Source: Citrobacter amalonaticus
GTDB lineage: Bacteria; Pseudomonadota; Gammaproteobacteria; Enterobacterales; Enterobacteriaceae
Assembly: GCF_018252635.1 (NCBI RefSeq)
Contig: NZ_JAGTXM010000006.1
Coordinates: 372,001-436,000, forward strand
Length of the DNA: 64,000 bases
Reading direction: 5' to 3'
The position numbers and the translations under genes are program-made. Shown one piece after another: positions 1-9,065 of the stretch (positions are counted from its first letter, which is position 1; each line of letters starts with the position of its first letter). Below the pieces are notes generated by a model. That model searched no databases, was not told where the DNA came from, and saw only the letters and a program-made list of their open reading frames with translations.

Positions 1-180
1 TGGATCCTCGACGAACCCTTTACCGCCATTGATGTGAACGGTGTTGAACGCCTGACGCAGCGGATGGCGCAACATACCGAAGAGGGGGGGATTGTCATCC
101 TCACCACCCACCAGCCGATGAACGTCGCCACAGACCGCATTCGGCGGATTGCGCTGACTCACAAGAGGGCAGGGCAATGA
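1..180 (+). CDS. ccmA: Heme exporter ATP-binding subunit CcmA, C-terminal fragment
   Basis: This is the last 59 codons of an ABC ATPase, open at the left edge of the window. The fragment begins at the Walker B and D-loop region (LDEPFTAID) and continues through the switch histidine (TTHQP). CcmA powers the CcmABCD complex, which releases holo-CcmE after heme loading in cytochrome c maturation. The stop codon overlaps the ccmB start (ATGA at 177-180), showing translational coupling. Identification rests mainly on the following ccmBCDEFGH genes, since the remaining sequence alone is generic for ABC ATPases. About 145 N-terminal residues of the usual ~205 lie outside the window. Confidence 0.93.
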   Translation, partial: WILDEPFTAIDVNGVERLTQRMAQHTEEGGIVILTTHQPMNVATDRIRRIALTHKRAGQ

Positions 181-836
181 TGTGGCGTATCTTCCGTCTC
201 GAACTGCGCGTTGCTTTTCGCCATAGCGCGGAAATTGCCAATCCGCTGTGGTTCTTCCTGATAGTCATTACGCTGTTCCCGCTGAGCATTGGGCCGGAAC
301 CGCAGTTATTAGCACGCATTGCGCCGGGCATTATTTGGGTTGCTGCGCTGCTGGCCTCGCTGCTGGCGCTGGAGCGACTGTTTCGCGATGACCTGCAGGA
401 TGGCAGCCTTGAGCAACTGATGTTGCTGCCGATCCCACTGCCAATGGTGGTGCTGGCAAAAGTGATGGCCCACTGGATGGTCACCGGTCTGCCGCTATTG
501 ATCCTCTCTCCGCTGGTGGCGTTGCTGCTGGGGATGGACATCTACGGCTGGAAAATTATGGCGCTGACCTTACTGTTGGGAACGCCGACGCTGAGCTTTC
601 TCGGCGCGCCGGGGGTGGGGTTAACGGTCGGGTTAAAGCGTGGCGGCGTATTGCTGAGCGTGCTGGTGCTGCCGTTGACCATCCCGTTATTGATTTTTGC
701 GACCGCCGCGATGGATGCGGCATCCATGCATCTTCCTGTGGATGGATACATGGCGATTTTAGGCGCGTTACTGGCGGGTAGCGCGACGTTGAGTCCTTTT
801 GCGACGGCGGCAGCGTTACGCATTAGTTTGCAGTAA
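177..836 (+). CDS. ccmB: Heme exporter membrane protein CcmB
   Basis: This 219-residue, very hydrophobic protein has about six membrane segments, matching CcmB in length and composition. It is the permease-like partner of CcmA in the inner-membrane CcmABCD complex that drives release of heme-loaded CcmE. The start is the first ATG of ATGATG at 177, overlapping the ccmA stop. A gap of 105 bp containing a REP element separates it from ccmC, the only non-overlapping junction between ccmA and ccmH. The family assignment is firm from context and length; the transport role is established for the family and is not readable from the sequence. Confidence 0.95.
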   Translation: MMWRIFRLELRVAFRHSAEIANPLWFFLIVITLFPLSIGPEPQLLARIAPGIIWVAALLASLLALERLFRDDLQDGSLEQLMLLPIPLPMVVLAKVMAHWMVTGLPLLILSPLVALLLGMDIYGWKIMALTLLLGTPTLSFLGAPGVGLTVGLKRGGVLLSVLVLPLTIPLLIFATAAMDAASMHLPVDGYMAILGALLAGSATLSPFATAAALRISLQ

Positions 837-839
837 TAC

Positions 840-905
840 GTTGTCTGATGGCGCTGCGCATGCACTTTGTAGGCCGGATAAGGCGTCAGCCGCCATCCGG
901 CATGA
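840..905. repeat. REP palindromic element between ccmB and ccmC
   Basis: Arms GCCGGAT (873-879) and ATCCGGC (895-901) form the typical enterobacterial REP palindrome, with GTCAGCC between. A second partial unit (gtctgatggcgctgcgc) precedes it. It lies inside an otherwise tightly overlapping operon and may modulate mRNA stability between ccmAB and ccmCDEFGH. Confidence 0.8.
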
Positions 906-941
906 CGATATCTTTATTCGTTTGAGTCTGGTGACTGAATT

Positions 942-1679
942 ATGTGGAAAACACTTCATCAACTGGCGATGCCGCCGCGGCTATATCAGATTTGCGGCTG
1001 GTTTGTCCCATGGCTGGCGATTGCCAGTGCTGTGGTGCTGGCAGCAGGGTGGATCTGGGGATTCGGTTTTGCCCCCGCGGATTACCAGCAGGGGCAGAGC
1101 TATCGCATTATCTACCTGCATGTGCCGGCGGCGATCTGGTCAATGGGGATTTATGCCTCGATGGCGGTGGCGGCATTTATCGGCCTGGTCTGGCAGATGA
1201 AAATGGCGAACCTGGCGCTGGCCGCGATGGCGCCGATTGGCGCGGTGTTTACGTTTATTGCGCTGGTCACCGGCTCGGCGTGGGGTAAACCGATGTGGGG
1301 CACCTGGTGGGTATGGGATGCCCGACTCACCTCTGAGCTGGTGCTGCTGTTTCTCTATGTTGGTGCGATTGCCCTGTGGCATGCCTTTGACGACCGTAAG
1401 ATGGCGGGGCGTGCGGCGGGGATCCTGGTACTCATTGGCGTGGTAAACCTGCCGATTATTCACTATTCCGTGGAGTGGTGGAACACGCTGCATCAGGGCT
1501 CGACCCGCATGCAGCAAAGCATCGACCCGGCGATGCGCACGCCGCTGCGGCTGGCGATTATCGGCTATCTGCTGCTGTTTATCACGCTGTCGCTGATGCG
1601 GATGCGGAACCTGATTCTGATGATGGAAAAACGTCGCCCGTGGGTAAGTGAACTGATTTTAAAAAGAGGCCGCCAATGA
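942..1679 (+). CDS. ccmC: Heme handling protein CcmC
   Basis: At 245 residues this has the usual CcmC length. It contains about six membrane segments and the tryptophan-rich WWD signature (WGTWWVWDARLTSE) near residues 119-132, which binds heme at the periplasmic face. CcmC presents heme to His130 of CcmE as part of CcmABCD. The start ATG at 942 gives the conserved MWKTLHQLA N-terminus. The stop overlaps ccmD (ATGA at 1676-1679). CcmF shares the WWD signature but is much longer. Confidence 0.96.
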   Translation: MWKTLHQLAMPPRLYQICGWFVPWLAIASAVVLAAGWIWGFGFAPADYQQGQSYRIIYLHVPAAIWSMGIYASMAVAAFIGLVWQMKMANLALAAMAPIGAVFTFIALVTGSAWGKPMWGTWWVWDARLTSELVLLFLYVGAIALWHAFDDRKMAGRAAGILVLIGVVNLPIIHYSVEWWNTLHQGSTRMQQSIDPAMRTPLRLAIIGYLLLFITLSLMRMRNLILMMEKRRPWVSELILKRGRQ

Positions 1680-1888
1680 CCCCTGCATTTGCATCCTGGA
1701 GTGATTTTTTTGCGATGGGCGGCTACGCCTTTTACGTCTGGCTGGCCGTGGCGCTGAGCGTCATTCCGCTGGCGGTACTGGTTATTCATACCGTGACGCA
1801 GCATCGCGCGATTTTGCGTGATGTCTCCCGACAACGGGCGCGGGAAGCCCGCCTGCGTGCAGCGCAGACACAACGGGAGGCGGCGTGA
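1676..1888 (+). CDS. ccmD: Heme exporter small subunit CcmD
   Basis: This 70-residue protein has one membrane segment near residues 15-38 ([15 protein letters not shown]) and a basic, arginine-rich cytoplasmic tail, the normal CcmD layout. CcmD helps release holo-CcmE from the CcmABCD complex. It overlaps ccmC by 4 bp and ccmE by 4 bp (GTGA at 1885-1888). Confidence 0.93.
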   Translation: MTPAFASWSDFFAMGGYAFYVWLAVALSVIPLAVLVIHTVTQHRAILRDVSRQRAREARLRAAQTQREAA

Positions 1889-2364
1889 ATATTCGACGTA
1901 AAAACCGTTTATGGATTGCCTGCGGCGTGCTCGTCGGATTAGCGCTGACGATTACGCTGGTGCTTTACGCACTGCGTGCCAATATCGACCTGTTCTATAC
2001 GCCAGGCGAGATTCTCTACGGCAAGCGCGAAACGCAGCAAATGCCGGAAGTGGGTCAGCGACTGCGGGTGGGCGGGATGGTGATGCCCGGCAGCGTGAAG
2101 CGCGATCCCAACTCGCTGAAGGTGAATTTCAGCATCTATGACGCCGAAGGCGTTGTGGATGTGACCTACGAAGGTATTCTGCCAGACCTGTTCCGTGAAG
2201 GGCAGGGCGTGGTAGTGCAGGGGGAACTCGGCGAGAAAAACCATATTCAGGCGAAAGAAGTTCTCGCCAAGCATGATGAGAACTATACGCCACCGGAAGT
2301 GGAAAAAGCGATGCAGGAAAACCACCGCCGTCCGGAGAGCGTCTATAAGGATAAAACATCATGA
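1885..2364 (+). CDS. ccmE: Periplasmic heme chaperone CcmE
   Basis: This 159-residue protein has an N-terminal anchor (residues ~8-30) and a periplasmic OB-fold domain. His130 and Tyr134 sit in LAKHDENY, the conserved site where CcmE carries heme covalently. CcmE shuttles heme from CcmABCD to the CcmF/H ligation machinery. Translation starts at GTG 1885, overlapping the ccmD stop. The GTG start gives the E. coli-like N-terminus [10 protein letters not shown], so I keep it. Confidence 0.96.
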   Translation: MNIRRKNRLWIACGVLVGLALTITLVLYALRANIDLFYTPGEILYGKRETQQMPEVGQRLRVGGMVMPGSVKRDPNSLKVNFSIYDAEGVVDVTYEGILPDLFREGQGVVVQGELGEKNHIQAKEVLAKHDENYTPPEVEKAMQENHRRPESVYKDKTS

Positions 2365-4304
2365 TGCCTGAAATTGGCAATGCGCTGTTATGCCTGGCAC
2401 TGGGCGTTGCGTTGTTACTCTCAGTCTATCCGCTGTGGGGCGTGGCGCGTGGCGACGCGCGGATGATGGCGTCAGCAAGACCGTTTTCGTGGTTGCTGTT
2501 CATCCTTGTTATGGGTGCCTTTCTGGTGCTGGTCAACGCCTTTGTGGTGAATGATTTCACGGTGGTGTATGTCGCCAGTAACTCCAACACGCAACTGCCG
2601 GTCTGGTATCGCGTCGCCGCTACCTGGGGGGCGCATGAGGGTTCGCTGCTGCTGTGGGTGTTGCTGATGAGCGGCTGGACCTTTGCCGTCGCGCTGTTCT
2701 CGCAGCGGATGCCGCTGGATATCGTCGCCCGCGTGCTCGCGGTGATGGGGATGGTCAGCGTCGGTTTCCTGTTATTCATTCTGTTTACCTCTAACCCGTT
2801 TGCCCGCACGCTGCCGGATTTCCCGATAGAAGGGCGCGATCTCAATCCGTTGTTGCAGGATCCTGGGCTGATCTTCCATCCACCGCTGCTGTATATGGGC
2901 TATGTCGGTTTCTCGGTCGCGTTCGCGTTCGCTATCGCGGCGCTGATGAGCGGTCGCCTGGACAGCACTTTCGCCCGTTTTTCCCGTCCGTGGACGCTGG
3001 CTGCGTGGGTTTTCCTGACGCTGGGGATCGTGCTGGGTTCGGCATGGGCTTATTACGAACTGGGCTGGGGCGGCTGGTGGTTCTGGGATCCGGTGGAAAA
3101 CGCCTCGTTTATGCCGTGGCTGGTGGGAACCGCGCTGATGCACTCGCTGGCGGTCACTGAACAGCGCGGCAGTTTCAAGGCGTGGACGCTGCTGCTCTCC
3201 ATCTGCGCGTTCTCGCTCTGTCTGTTGGGGACGTTCCTTGTGCGCTCGGGCGTGCTGGTGTCAGTGCATGCGTTTGCTTCCGACCCGTCTCGCGGGATGT
3301 TCATACTGGCCTTCATGGTGCTGGTGATCGGCGGTTCGCTGCTGCTGTTTGCTACGCGAGGGCATAAGGTCCGTTCCCGGGTGAATAACGCCCTCTGGTC
3401 GCGCGAATCACTGCTACTCGGTAACAATGTGCTGCTGATTGCCGCCATGCTGGTGGTACTGCTCGGAACGCTGCTGCCGCTGGTGCATAAGCAGCTCGGG
3501 TTGGGCAGTATCTCCATCGGCGAACCGTTCTTTAATACCATGTTTACCTGGCTGATGGCGCCGTTTGCCCTGCTGCTGGGCATAGGCCCGCTGGTCCGCT
3601 GGGGACGCGATCGACCGCGTAAACTGCAACGTCTGCTGGTTATCGCGCTGATCAGCACCTTTGTCCTCTCTCTGCTGCTGCCATGGCTGTTTGAGAGCAA
3701 AATTGTCGCCATGACGGTGGTCGGACTGGCCATGGCCTGCTGGGTGTTTGTGCTGGCGATGGCGGAGCTTGCACAGCGAATTTCACGTGGCATGAAAACG
3801 ACGCTCAGCTACTGGGGAATGGTGGCCGGTCACGTCGGTCTGGCGGTGACCATTGTCGGGATCGCCTTCAGCCAGAACTACAGCGTCGAGCGCGATGTTC
3901 GCATGAAAGCCGGTGATAGCGTCGATATTCATGAGTATCGTTTCACCTTCCGTGAAGTGAAGGATATCACCGGACCAAACTATCGTGGTGGCGTGGCGAT
4001 TATCGGCGTAACCCGTGACGGCAAGGCGGAAGCGACGCTGCATGCCGAAAAACGGTTCTACAACAGCACCAGCTCGATGATGACGGAAGCGGCGATTGAC
4101 GGCGGGATCACCCGCGATCTGTACGCCGCGCTCGGTGAAGAGCTGGATAACGGCGCGTGGGCTGTCCGTCTGTATTACAAACCGTTTATTCGCTGGATCT
4201 GGGCGGGGGGGATATTGATGGCGCTGGGGGGGCTGTTATGTCTGTTTGACCCGCGTTATCGCAAACGCGTACAACCGCAAAAATCGGCGTCGGAGGCGGT
4301 ATGA
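2361..4304 (+). CDS. ccmF: Heme lyase subunit CcmF
   Basis: This 647-residue polytopic protein has about 15 membrane segments and the WWD domain ([16 protein letters not shown]) near residues 234-250. A soluble periplasmic segment lies near residues 500-610, before the last helix. CcmF with CcmH ligates heme to apocytochrome c CXXCH motifs in the periplasm. The start overlaps the ccmE stop by 4 bp (ATGA), and its own stop overlaps ccmG the same way. Length and motifs are standard. Confidence 0.97.
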   Translation: MMPEIGNALLCLALGVALLLSVYPLWGVARGDARMMASARPFSWLLFILVMGAFLVLVNAFVVNDFTVVYVASNSNTQLPVWYRVAATWGAHEGSLLLWVLLMSGWTFAVALFSQRMPLDIVARVLAVMGMVSVGFLLFILFTSNPFARTLPDFPIEGRDLNPLLQDPGLIFHPPLLYMGYVGFSVAFAFAIAALMSGRLDSTFARFSRPWTLAAWVFLTLGIVLGSAWAYYELGWGGWWFWDPVENASFMPWLVGTALMHSLAVTEQRGSFKAWTLLLSICAFSLCLLGTFLVRSGVLVSVHAFASDPSRGMFILAFMVLVIGGSLLLFATRGHKVRSRVNNALWSRESLLLGNNVLLIAAMLVVLLGTLLPLVHKQLGLGSISIGEPFFNTMFTWLMAPFALLLGIGPLVRWGRDRPRKLQRLLVIALISTFVLSLLLPWLFESKIVAMTVVGLAMACWVFVLAMAELAQRISRGMKTTLSYWGMVAGHVGLAVTIVGIAFSQNYSVERDVRMKAGDSVDIHEYRFTFREVKDITGPNYRGGVAIIGVTRDGKAEATLHAEKRFYNSTSSMMTEAAIDGGITRDLYAALGEELDNGAWAVRLYYKPFIRWIWAGGILMALGGLLCLFDPRYRKRVQPQKSASEAV

Positions 4305-4858
4305 AGCGCAACGTACTTTTGATTCCCTTTGTGATTTTTCTCGTGATTGCCGCGGCGCTGCTGTGGCAACTGGCGCGTAATGCAGAAGGCGACACGCCGA
4401 CTAATCTGGAGTCGGCGCTGATTGGTAAACCGGTACCGACCTTCCGGCTTGAGTCGCTGGAGAACCCCGGTAAGCACTATGAAGCGGACGTGCTGACTCA
4501 GGGCAAACCGGTCTTACTCAACGTCTGGGCAACGTGGTGTCCCACCTGTCGTGCTGAACATCAGTATCTGAACCAGCTGTCGGCGCAGGGAATTCGCGTA
4601 GTGGGGCTGAATTACAAAGACGATCGCCAGAAGGCCATCGTCTGGCTGAAAGAGTTGGGCAATCCCTACGCGCTGAGCCTGTTTGACGGCGATGGGATGT
4701 TGGGCCTGGATCTTGGCGTCTATGGCGCGCCGGAAACCTTCCTGATTGATGGCAAAGGTATTATTCGCTATCGCCATGCCGGGGATCTGAACGCCCGCGT
4801 CTGGGAGAGTGAAATCCAGCCGCTGTGGGAGAAATACAGCAAGGAGGCCGCGCAATGA
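4301..4858 (+). CDS. dsbE: Thiol:disulfide interchange protein CcmG/DsbE
   Basis: This 185-residue protein has an uncleaved N-terminal anchor (residues ~5-25) and a periplasmic thioredoxin fold. The active site WCPTC has Cys80 and Cys83, and the GAPETF segment contributes the conserved cis-proline region. It keeps apocytochrome c cysteines reduced, drawing electrons from DsbD. The stop overlaps the ccmH start (ATGA at 4855-4858). Confidence 0.96.
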   Translation: MKRNVLLIPFVIFLVIAAALLWQLARNAEGDTPTNLESALIGKPVPTFRLESLENPGKHYEADVLTQGKPVLLNVWATWCPTCRAEHQYLNQLSAQGIRVVGLNYKDDRQKAIVWLKELGNPYALSLFDGDGMLGLDLGVYGAPETFLIDGKGIIRYRHAGDLNARVWESEIQPLWEKYSKEAAQ

Positions 4859-5907
4859 GAATTCTGCTGAGTGTGCTGATGCTGCTGTTTTCTGCTAACG
4901 CGCTGGCTACCATTGATGTCATGCAGTTTAAGGATGAAACCCAGGAGCAACAGTTCCGCCAGTTGACTGAACAACTGCGCTGTCCGAAATGCCAGAACAA
5001 CAGCATTGCGGATTCTAATTCGATGATTGCGACCGACCTGCGGCAGAAGGTTTATGAATTGATGCAGGAAGGGAAAAGCCAGAAAGAGATCGTTGACTAT
5101 ATGGTGGCGCGCTACGGTAACTTCGTCACCTATGATCCACCGCTGACACCGCTGACTGTCCTGCTGTGGGTGCTTCCCGTGGCGGCCATTGGCGTGGGAG
5201 GCTGGATCATCGTTGCCCGTTCGCGTCGGCGGGTACGCCTGAAACAGGAGGTGTTTCCGGATGAGATGGCGTTACCGGAGGGTAAACGAGCCGGGCTGGC
5301 GGTTTATCTGCCGGGGATTGTGATTGCCGTCATCGTGGGGGCCGTCAGTTATTACCACACCGGGAGCTATAAGCAGGTGGAAATCTGGCAACTGGCGACG
5401 GCGCAAAGCCCGGCGCTGCTGGAGCGCGCGCTGGATCCGAAAGCACAGCCTCTGGATGAGGAAGAGATGACGCGTCTGGCGCTAGGGCTGCGTACCCGTC
5501 TGCAAAGTGATGCGACGAACGTGGAGGGCTGGATCATGCTGGGGCGTATCGGTATGGTGCTCGGCAATGCCAGTACCGCTACCGAAGCGTATGCCAACGC
5601 TTATCGACTCGACCCGAAGAATAGCGATGCCGCGCTGGGCTATGCCGAGGCGCTGACCCGCTCTTCCGATCCTGATGATAATCGTCGTGGAGGGGAGCTT
5701 CTGCGGGAACTGGTTCGTCGCGATCACGCCAATGTGCGGGTTCTGAGCATGTACGCCTTCAACGCCTTTGAGCAGGAGCGTTTTGGCGACGCGGTTGCCG
5801 CCTGGGAGATGATGCTGAAGATGCTGCCGGAGAACGATACGCGTCGTGCGGTGATTGAGCGCAGTATTGCGCAGGCGATGCAGCACTTATCACCTAAGAG
5901 TGAGTAA
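4855..5907 (+). CDS. ccmH: Cytochrome c maturation protein CcmH (fused CcmH-CcmI type)
   Basis: The protein is 350 residues. A cleavable signal (residues 1-18, ending NALA) precedes the LRCPKC redox motif with Cys43 and Cys46. Two membrane helices follow, near residues 100-120 and 142-160. A C-terminal TPR-like region (about 165-350) corresponds to CcmI of other bacteria. It reduces apocytochrome c thiols and holds the substrate for CcmF. The reading frame is open to 4825, but ATG 4855 is chosen because it couples to dsbE and begins the signal peptide. A strong terminator follows. Confidence 0.95.
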   Translation: MRILLSVLMLLFSANALATIDVMQFKDETQEQQFRQLTEQLRCPKCQNNSIADSNSMIATDLRQKVYELMQEGKSQKEIVDYMVARYGNFVTYDPPLTPLTVLLWVLPVAAIGVGGWIIVARSRRRVRLKQEVFPDEMALPEGKRAGLAVYLPGIVIAVIVGAVSYYHTGSYKQVEIWQLATAQSPALLERALDPKAQPLDEEEMTRLALGLRTRLQSDATNVEGWIMLGRIGMVLGNASTATEAYANAYRLDPKNSDAALGYAEALTRSSDPDDNRRGGELLRELVRRDHANVRVLSMYAFNAFEQERFGDAVAAWEMMLKMLPENDTRRAVIERSIAQAMQHLSPKSE

Positions 5908-5909
5908 CA

Positions 5910-5939
5910 ACAAGGCCGGATTGAATGTTCCGGCCTTGT
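5910..5939. terminator. Bidirectional terminator between ccmH and narP
   Basis: A perfect 11-bp inverted repeat (ACAAGGCCGGA at 5910-5920 and its complement at 5929-5939) encloses an 8-nt loop between two convergent genes. No long T run follows on either strand, so efficiency is uncertain. Confidence 0.75.
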
Positions 5940-5948
5940 GTCGCTGAA

Positions 5949-6596
5949 TTACTGTAGGCCGCGGGTTTGTAAAAACAAAATCGTGGCGGCCACGCGTGAG
6001 CGCACGTTGAGCTTGCGCAGCAGGTTGCGAATATGCACCTTCACGGTTTGTTCAGATATGTTGAGGACTGAGGCAATCTGTTTGTTGGACAGTCCTTGTG
6101 CCAGCTCATGCAGAACATCCAGCTCCCGCTCGGTCAGCATGCTGAACGGATCGTCCTCTTCACCAAACATTTCGCGTTCGCGCAGATAATCACTGACGCG
6201 TTCGCTGAAAACCTGACCGCCATTGGCGCCTTTGCGAATGGCGTCCAGCAGCACTTCCGGATCGCTGTCTTTCAACAGATAGCCATCTGCGCCCGCGTCA
6301 ATCAGGGCGTAGATGTCGCTGGCCGAATCCGAAACGGTAAGAATGATAATCTGCGCTGTGATCCCATCGCGGCGCAGGGCGTTCAACGTATCCAGACCGC
6401 TCAGTCCTTTCATATTCAGATCAAGCAGAATTAAATCCAGATCGAGACGGTTTGCCAGATCAATCGCCGTTGCACCATCGCCCGCTTCGGCAACCACCTC
6501 AAATGTTGGATCCAGCTCCAGTAACTGGCGGATACCCCGACGCATTAGAGGGTGGTCATCTACCACCAGCACCTGAAAAGGCGTTGCTTCAGGCAT
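5949..6596 (-). CDS. narP: Nitrate/nitrite response regulator NarP
   Basis: This 215-residue response regulator has a receiver domain with acidic pocket Asp13/Asp14 (VVDDHP), phospho-acceptor Asp59 (ILLDLNM) and Lys near 108 (LLKDSD). A LuxR/NarL-type helix-turn-helix follows at about residues 148-210 (LTERELDVLHELAQG). NarP is phosphorylated by NarQ/NarX and activates genes for periplasmic nitrate and nitrite respiration, including nap-ccm in E. coli, which fits its position. The start at 6596 (MPEATPF) matches the family length; the frame extends upstream to 6626 without added support. NarL is the alternative, but length and location favour NarP. Confidence 0.95.
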   Translation of the reverse strand: MPEATPFQVLVVDDHPLMRRGIRQLLELDPTFEVVAEAGDGATAIDLANRLDLDLILLDLNMKGLSGLDTLNALRRDGITAQIIILTVSDSASDIYALIDAGADGYLLKDSDPEVLLDAIRKGANGGQVFSERVSDYLREREMFGEEDDPFSMLTERELDVLHELAQGLSNKQIASVLNISEQTVKVHIRNLLRKLNVRSRVAATILFLQTRGLQ

Positions 6597-6684
6597 AGTT
6601 ATCTCCCGAGATTTTATTAGAATCATTATTGTTATTCGATCGCGAATCGTCCAGATTCACCGCACCGATAAGTGGGTGAAATAT

Positions 6685-6706
6685 TACCCCATATTACGCG
6701 TGGGTA
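6685..6706. promoter_or_regulatory. Possible NarL/NarP-type heptamer pair upstream of narP
   Basis: TACCCCA (6685-6691) and its inverted partner GTGGGTA (6700-6706) resemble the NarL/NarP heptamer TACYYMT. They are separated by 8 bp and lie about 90 bp upstream of the narP start. The spacing is not the usual 7-2-7 arrangement, so this is only a candidate. Confidence 0.3.
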
Positions 6707-6735
6707 AGAAGTAAAACCTGTCGGGAAAAGGGAGC

Positions 6736-6761
6736 GAGCCTCTCATCGCGATGAGAGGCTC
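6736..6761 (-). terminator. Terminator after the truncated DUF6056-like gene
   Basis: A perfect 11-bp inverted repeat (GAGCCTCTCAT at 6736-6746, complement at 6751-6761) surrounds a CGCG loop, seven bases past the stop at 6768. On the minus strand a short pyrimidine-rich run (CCCTTTTCCC) follows. Confidence 0.65.
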
Positions 6762-6767
6762 TTGCAT

Positions 6768-7697
6768 TCAGGGCAGCAGTGCGACGTGCGTCACTTCTGC
6801 TTTTGGTATGGCGCTGAAATACCAGTATTCATCGTTAATTTTCGCGGCGGTAAAGCGTGCAAGCGGGAGCGACGTGACGGACGATTGGGTCTTCACTTCC
6901 ACGGTACCGACTAACGAATGCTTACTCACCAGCATTAAATCGCCGCGGTTATTAAACCAGGCTGTGGTATCGCCGCCGAGCGCTTGTTGCTTGCCGTTTG
7001 CCAACACGGAGTAATCGAAGTTAACTTTTTCCTTTTCCACATGCTCTGCGCCAAAATAGTGGCCATAAACCAGCGGATCGTGAAAGAAACCGAAATGCCC
7101 ACCGCTGTTTTGCATTTTCAGGAAGTGGAAGTCAGGCACCGTAAAGTCCTTATGGCCCTGGCTAAGTTGGCTTTTAACGATATTCACACGAACAAAATCC
7201 TGCTCATAAACGCGCGTATAAGCGGCGTACATTAAGGCGTATGACCAGAGGAATACCGCCGCCATCAGGCCCGTAACGGCATAGACCCCCTTCATCACAC
7301 GCGGTCCGGCTACCGTGACAACTTCCCGGGCAAGAAACGAGAGGGCAAGCAGGAAGAATAAAAAGGTGGACAGCATAACCCGGTCAGGATACGACGGGGA
7401 GGCCACCATAATTAAAGAGGTCCCCAGCCCCACCAACAGCATTAACCCGACCATGCCGAGATTCGCACTTTTAACGCGATGTCCTTGTCGTTTCGCCACG
7501 AACAGAAGTATTGCCAGCAAGACCAGCACGACATACGAAATCCAGACCAGCGCCAGGTGGTTAAAGAAGCGCTCGCTCAGATGAATCGTGATTCTTTCAA
7601 CGAGCGATTTATTGTACCAGACGGTATGGGCACCCTGGGCGCGAATAAAATTGCCTGGCGAGAAAATCAAAATACTGGCGCCCACCAGTGCAGACAA
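6768..7697 (-). pseudogene. 5'-truncated DUF6056-like polytopic membrane protein
   Basis: The frame encodes 309 residues from the only possible start (TTG at 7697). It opens on a hydrophobic stretch and the motif FSPGNFIRA, which resembles the (A/S)PGN-R motif that usually sits after about 200 residues in DUF6056-family membrane proteins. The frame stays open upstream to 7793, where TAA (7794-7796) ends it, without any ATG or GTG. Four to five more membrane helices follow, then a soluble C-terminal domain of about 150 residues. No transposon end or frameshift is visible at the break. I infer that the N-terminal half was lost. The function of the family is unknown, though related proteins often lie near surface polysaccharide genes. 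The DUF6056 assignment is from memory of family motifs. Confidence 0.55.
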
Positions 7698-7853
7698 AAA
7701 ATACGCGATCTTGTTCGTGTAGACACGTTTCGCTTGCCAGTAATCTGTATTTACGACTGGCTGAATGTTCCAAAATAAGAAAACATGAGATTGTTAAGGG
7801 GGTTGCTTTTTCTTATGTTTAAGGCGTCAAGTTAACCTAAGGGAACAATTATC

Positions 7854-8375
7854 ATGTCAAAACGTCGCACTCTCAAAACTGCTCTTGCGGCGGTTATATC
7901 ACTTGCTGTGCTTGCTGCTCCTATTTATGCAAACCCGGGTAATGGTAATGGCGGAGGTGGACATGGTAACAGCGGCGGCGGTGGTAATCATGGCAATAGT
8001 GGCAGCCACGGAAACAATGGCAACCATGGGGATAAAGCTCAGGGAAACGGTAAGTCAGGTGAAGAACATGGAAATCGTAAAAATTACGGTAAACCTGACC
8101 ATGTAGACTCAGATATCAGCTTCTCTCGTGCACGTTCTTTAGCAGTGAACTACGGGTTGGTTGGCTATCAGGCTTTGCCTCCGGGTATTGCGAAGAATTT
8201 AGTGCGTGGCAAGCCGTTACCTCCGGGTATTGCGAAGAAAACGCTTCCAGCATCGATGATAAACGACCTGCCATATTATCCTGGTTATGAATGGCGAGCA
8301 GTCGGTGACGATTTGGTATTAGTCGCATTAAGTACGGCTATTGTTGCTTCAGTAATTAACGGTGTATTTGACTAA
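7854..8375 (+). CDS. cigR: CigR/RcnB-family exported protein
   Basis: This 173-residue protein has a clear signal peptide (residues 1-26, ending IYA|NPG). A long Gly/Asn/His-rich low-complexity region follows (about 27-75). The C-terminal domain contains the doubled PPGIAK motif (LPPGIAKNLVRGKPLPPGIAKK) and ends in a hydrophobic segment VALSTAIVASVINGVF. This is the CigR layout. In Salmonella, CigR is an anti-virulence membrane protein encoded on SPI-3, reported to bind and restrain MgtC. No mgtC or SPI-3 gene is nearby here. It lies between a broken membrane protein gene and transposase debris, next to a tRNA gene. The His/Gly repeats could bind metal, but that is inference. ATG 7854 has an upstream AAGGGAAC. 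Confidence 0.8.
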   Translation: MSKRRTLKTALAAVISLAVLAAPIYANPGNGNGGGGHGNSGGGGNHGNSGSHGNNGNHGDKAQGNGKSGEEHGNRKNYGKPDHVDSDISFSRARSLAVNYGLVGYQALPPGIAKNLVRGKPLPPGIAKKTLPASMINDLPYYPGYEWRAVGDDLVLVALSTAIVASVINGVFD

Positions 8376-9023
8376 ATAATCTACGATAAACGAGCCGTAC
8401 AGGGTTAGTTACTGTCATCATAAAGACCAACTTCGGCATTATAACGGCTTCCACGACATGTGGCCGTCTTCTTGTGCCACTTATCAATGACCTGCTCGAT
8501 TTCAGCGATCATCTTCTCATGCCGCCTTCAGTGGAGAAGTTTGCGGAACGTCTTCCTGCTGAGTGGATACAACACTGCCTGATGTTCTCTGAGCACGTAA
8601 CCGTTCTCCGTCGTCGACTGCCGGGAGATATGGTTATCTGGATGGTCGTGGCAATTGCCATTTTCCGTAATTAGCCGATTACTGATGTGGTCCGTCGACT
8701 GAACCTGTGTGCAGATGGTGATCTCGGCATGAACTTACTGGCCCGCAGTAGGGTTATCTGCATTAACTAATTGATGTCATCGCCGACTGACCTGTGAACC
8801 ATCTGGGTGATCTGCTGCCGTGGCGAGTTACTTTGCACGCCTGCGCAACTTCACTTAGTCAATACAGTTCTCGTTGTATGCTTATACTTTTCCAGTAATT
8901 GGAGTGATCACTTACAGCATCAATGATGCACGATCCGGAGAGTTTGATAGCGGCCTGTCATTTAATATGACGGTGGTTTCATCCACATTTCACCCCAGTT
9001 TCACCCCGTATAAATTTCAGGCA
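8376..9023. other. Gene-poor AT-rich stretch with decayed insertion-sequence DNA
   Basis: No intact gene is seen between cigR and the proL terminator. The first ~100 bp and the last ~200 bp match nothing I recognise. The middle (8474-8790) carries a degenerate IS4-type transposase segment. A short direct repeat (TTTCACCCC) occurs twice near 8980-9006. No copy of the proL 3' end was found that would mark an attachment site. Confidence 0.5.
8474..8790 (+). pseudogene. Degenerate IS4-family transposase N-terminal remnant
   Basis: Read in frame from 8474, the translation contains ERLPAEWIQHCL, then VTVLRRRLPGDMVIW and IAIFRN. After a TAG stop at 8672 it goes on with PITDVVRRLNL and GMNLLARS. This order (LPxEW, T-RRRRLP-E-VVW, RN-PI, LARSAV) is the conserved N-terminal domain of IS4-type transposases. 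Internal stops and the absence of the DDE catalytic core show it is dead. No terminal inverted repeats were identified. Confidence 0.55.
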
Positions 9024-9051
9024 TAAAAAAACCAGCCGTAAAAGGCTGGTT
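9024..9051 (-). terminator. Rho-independent terminator of proL
   Basis: Arms AACCAGCC (9030-9037) and GGCTGGTT (9044-9051) form the stem. Read on the minus strand it is followed by a run of T from 9029 down to 9024, directly after the tRNA gene. Confidence 0.85.
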
Positions 9052-9065
9052 CTTAAGGGGAATTT

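Noticed and set aside
3053-3793. 246-residue antisense frame inside ccmF
   Set aside because: Low-complexity Ser/Thr-rich translation typical of the reverse strand of a GC-rich membrane protein gene; no RBS.
8474-8674. 66-residue plus-strand frame as an intact small gene
   Set aside because: The similarity to IS4 transposase continues past the stop codon, so it is a fragment of a dead transposase gene.
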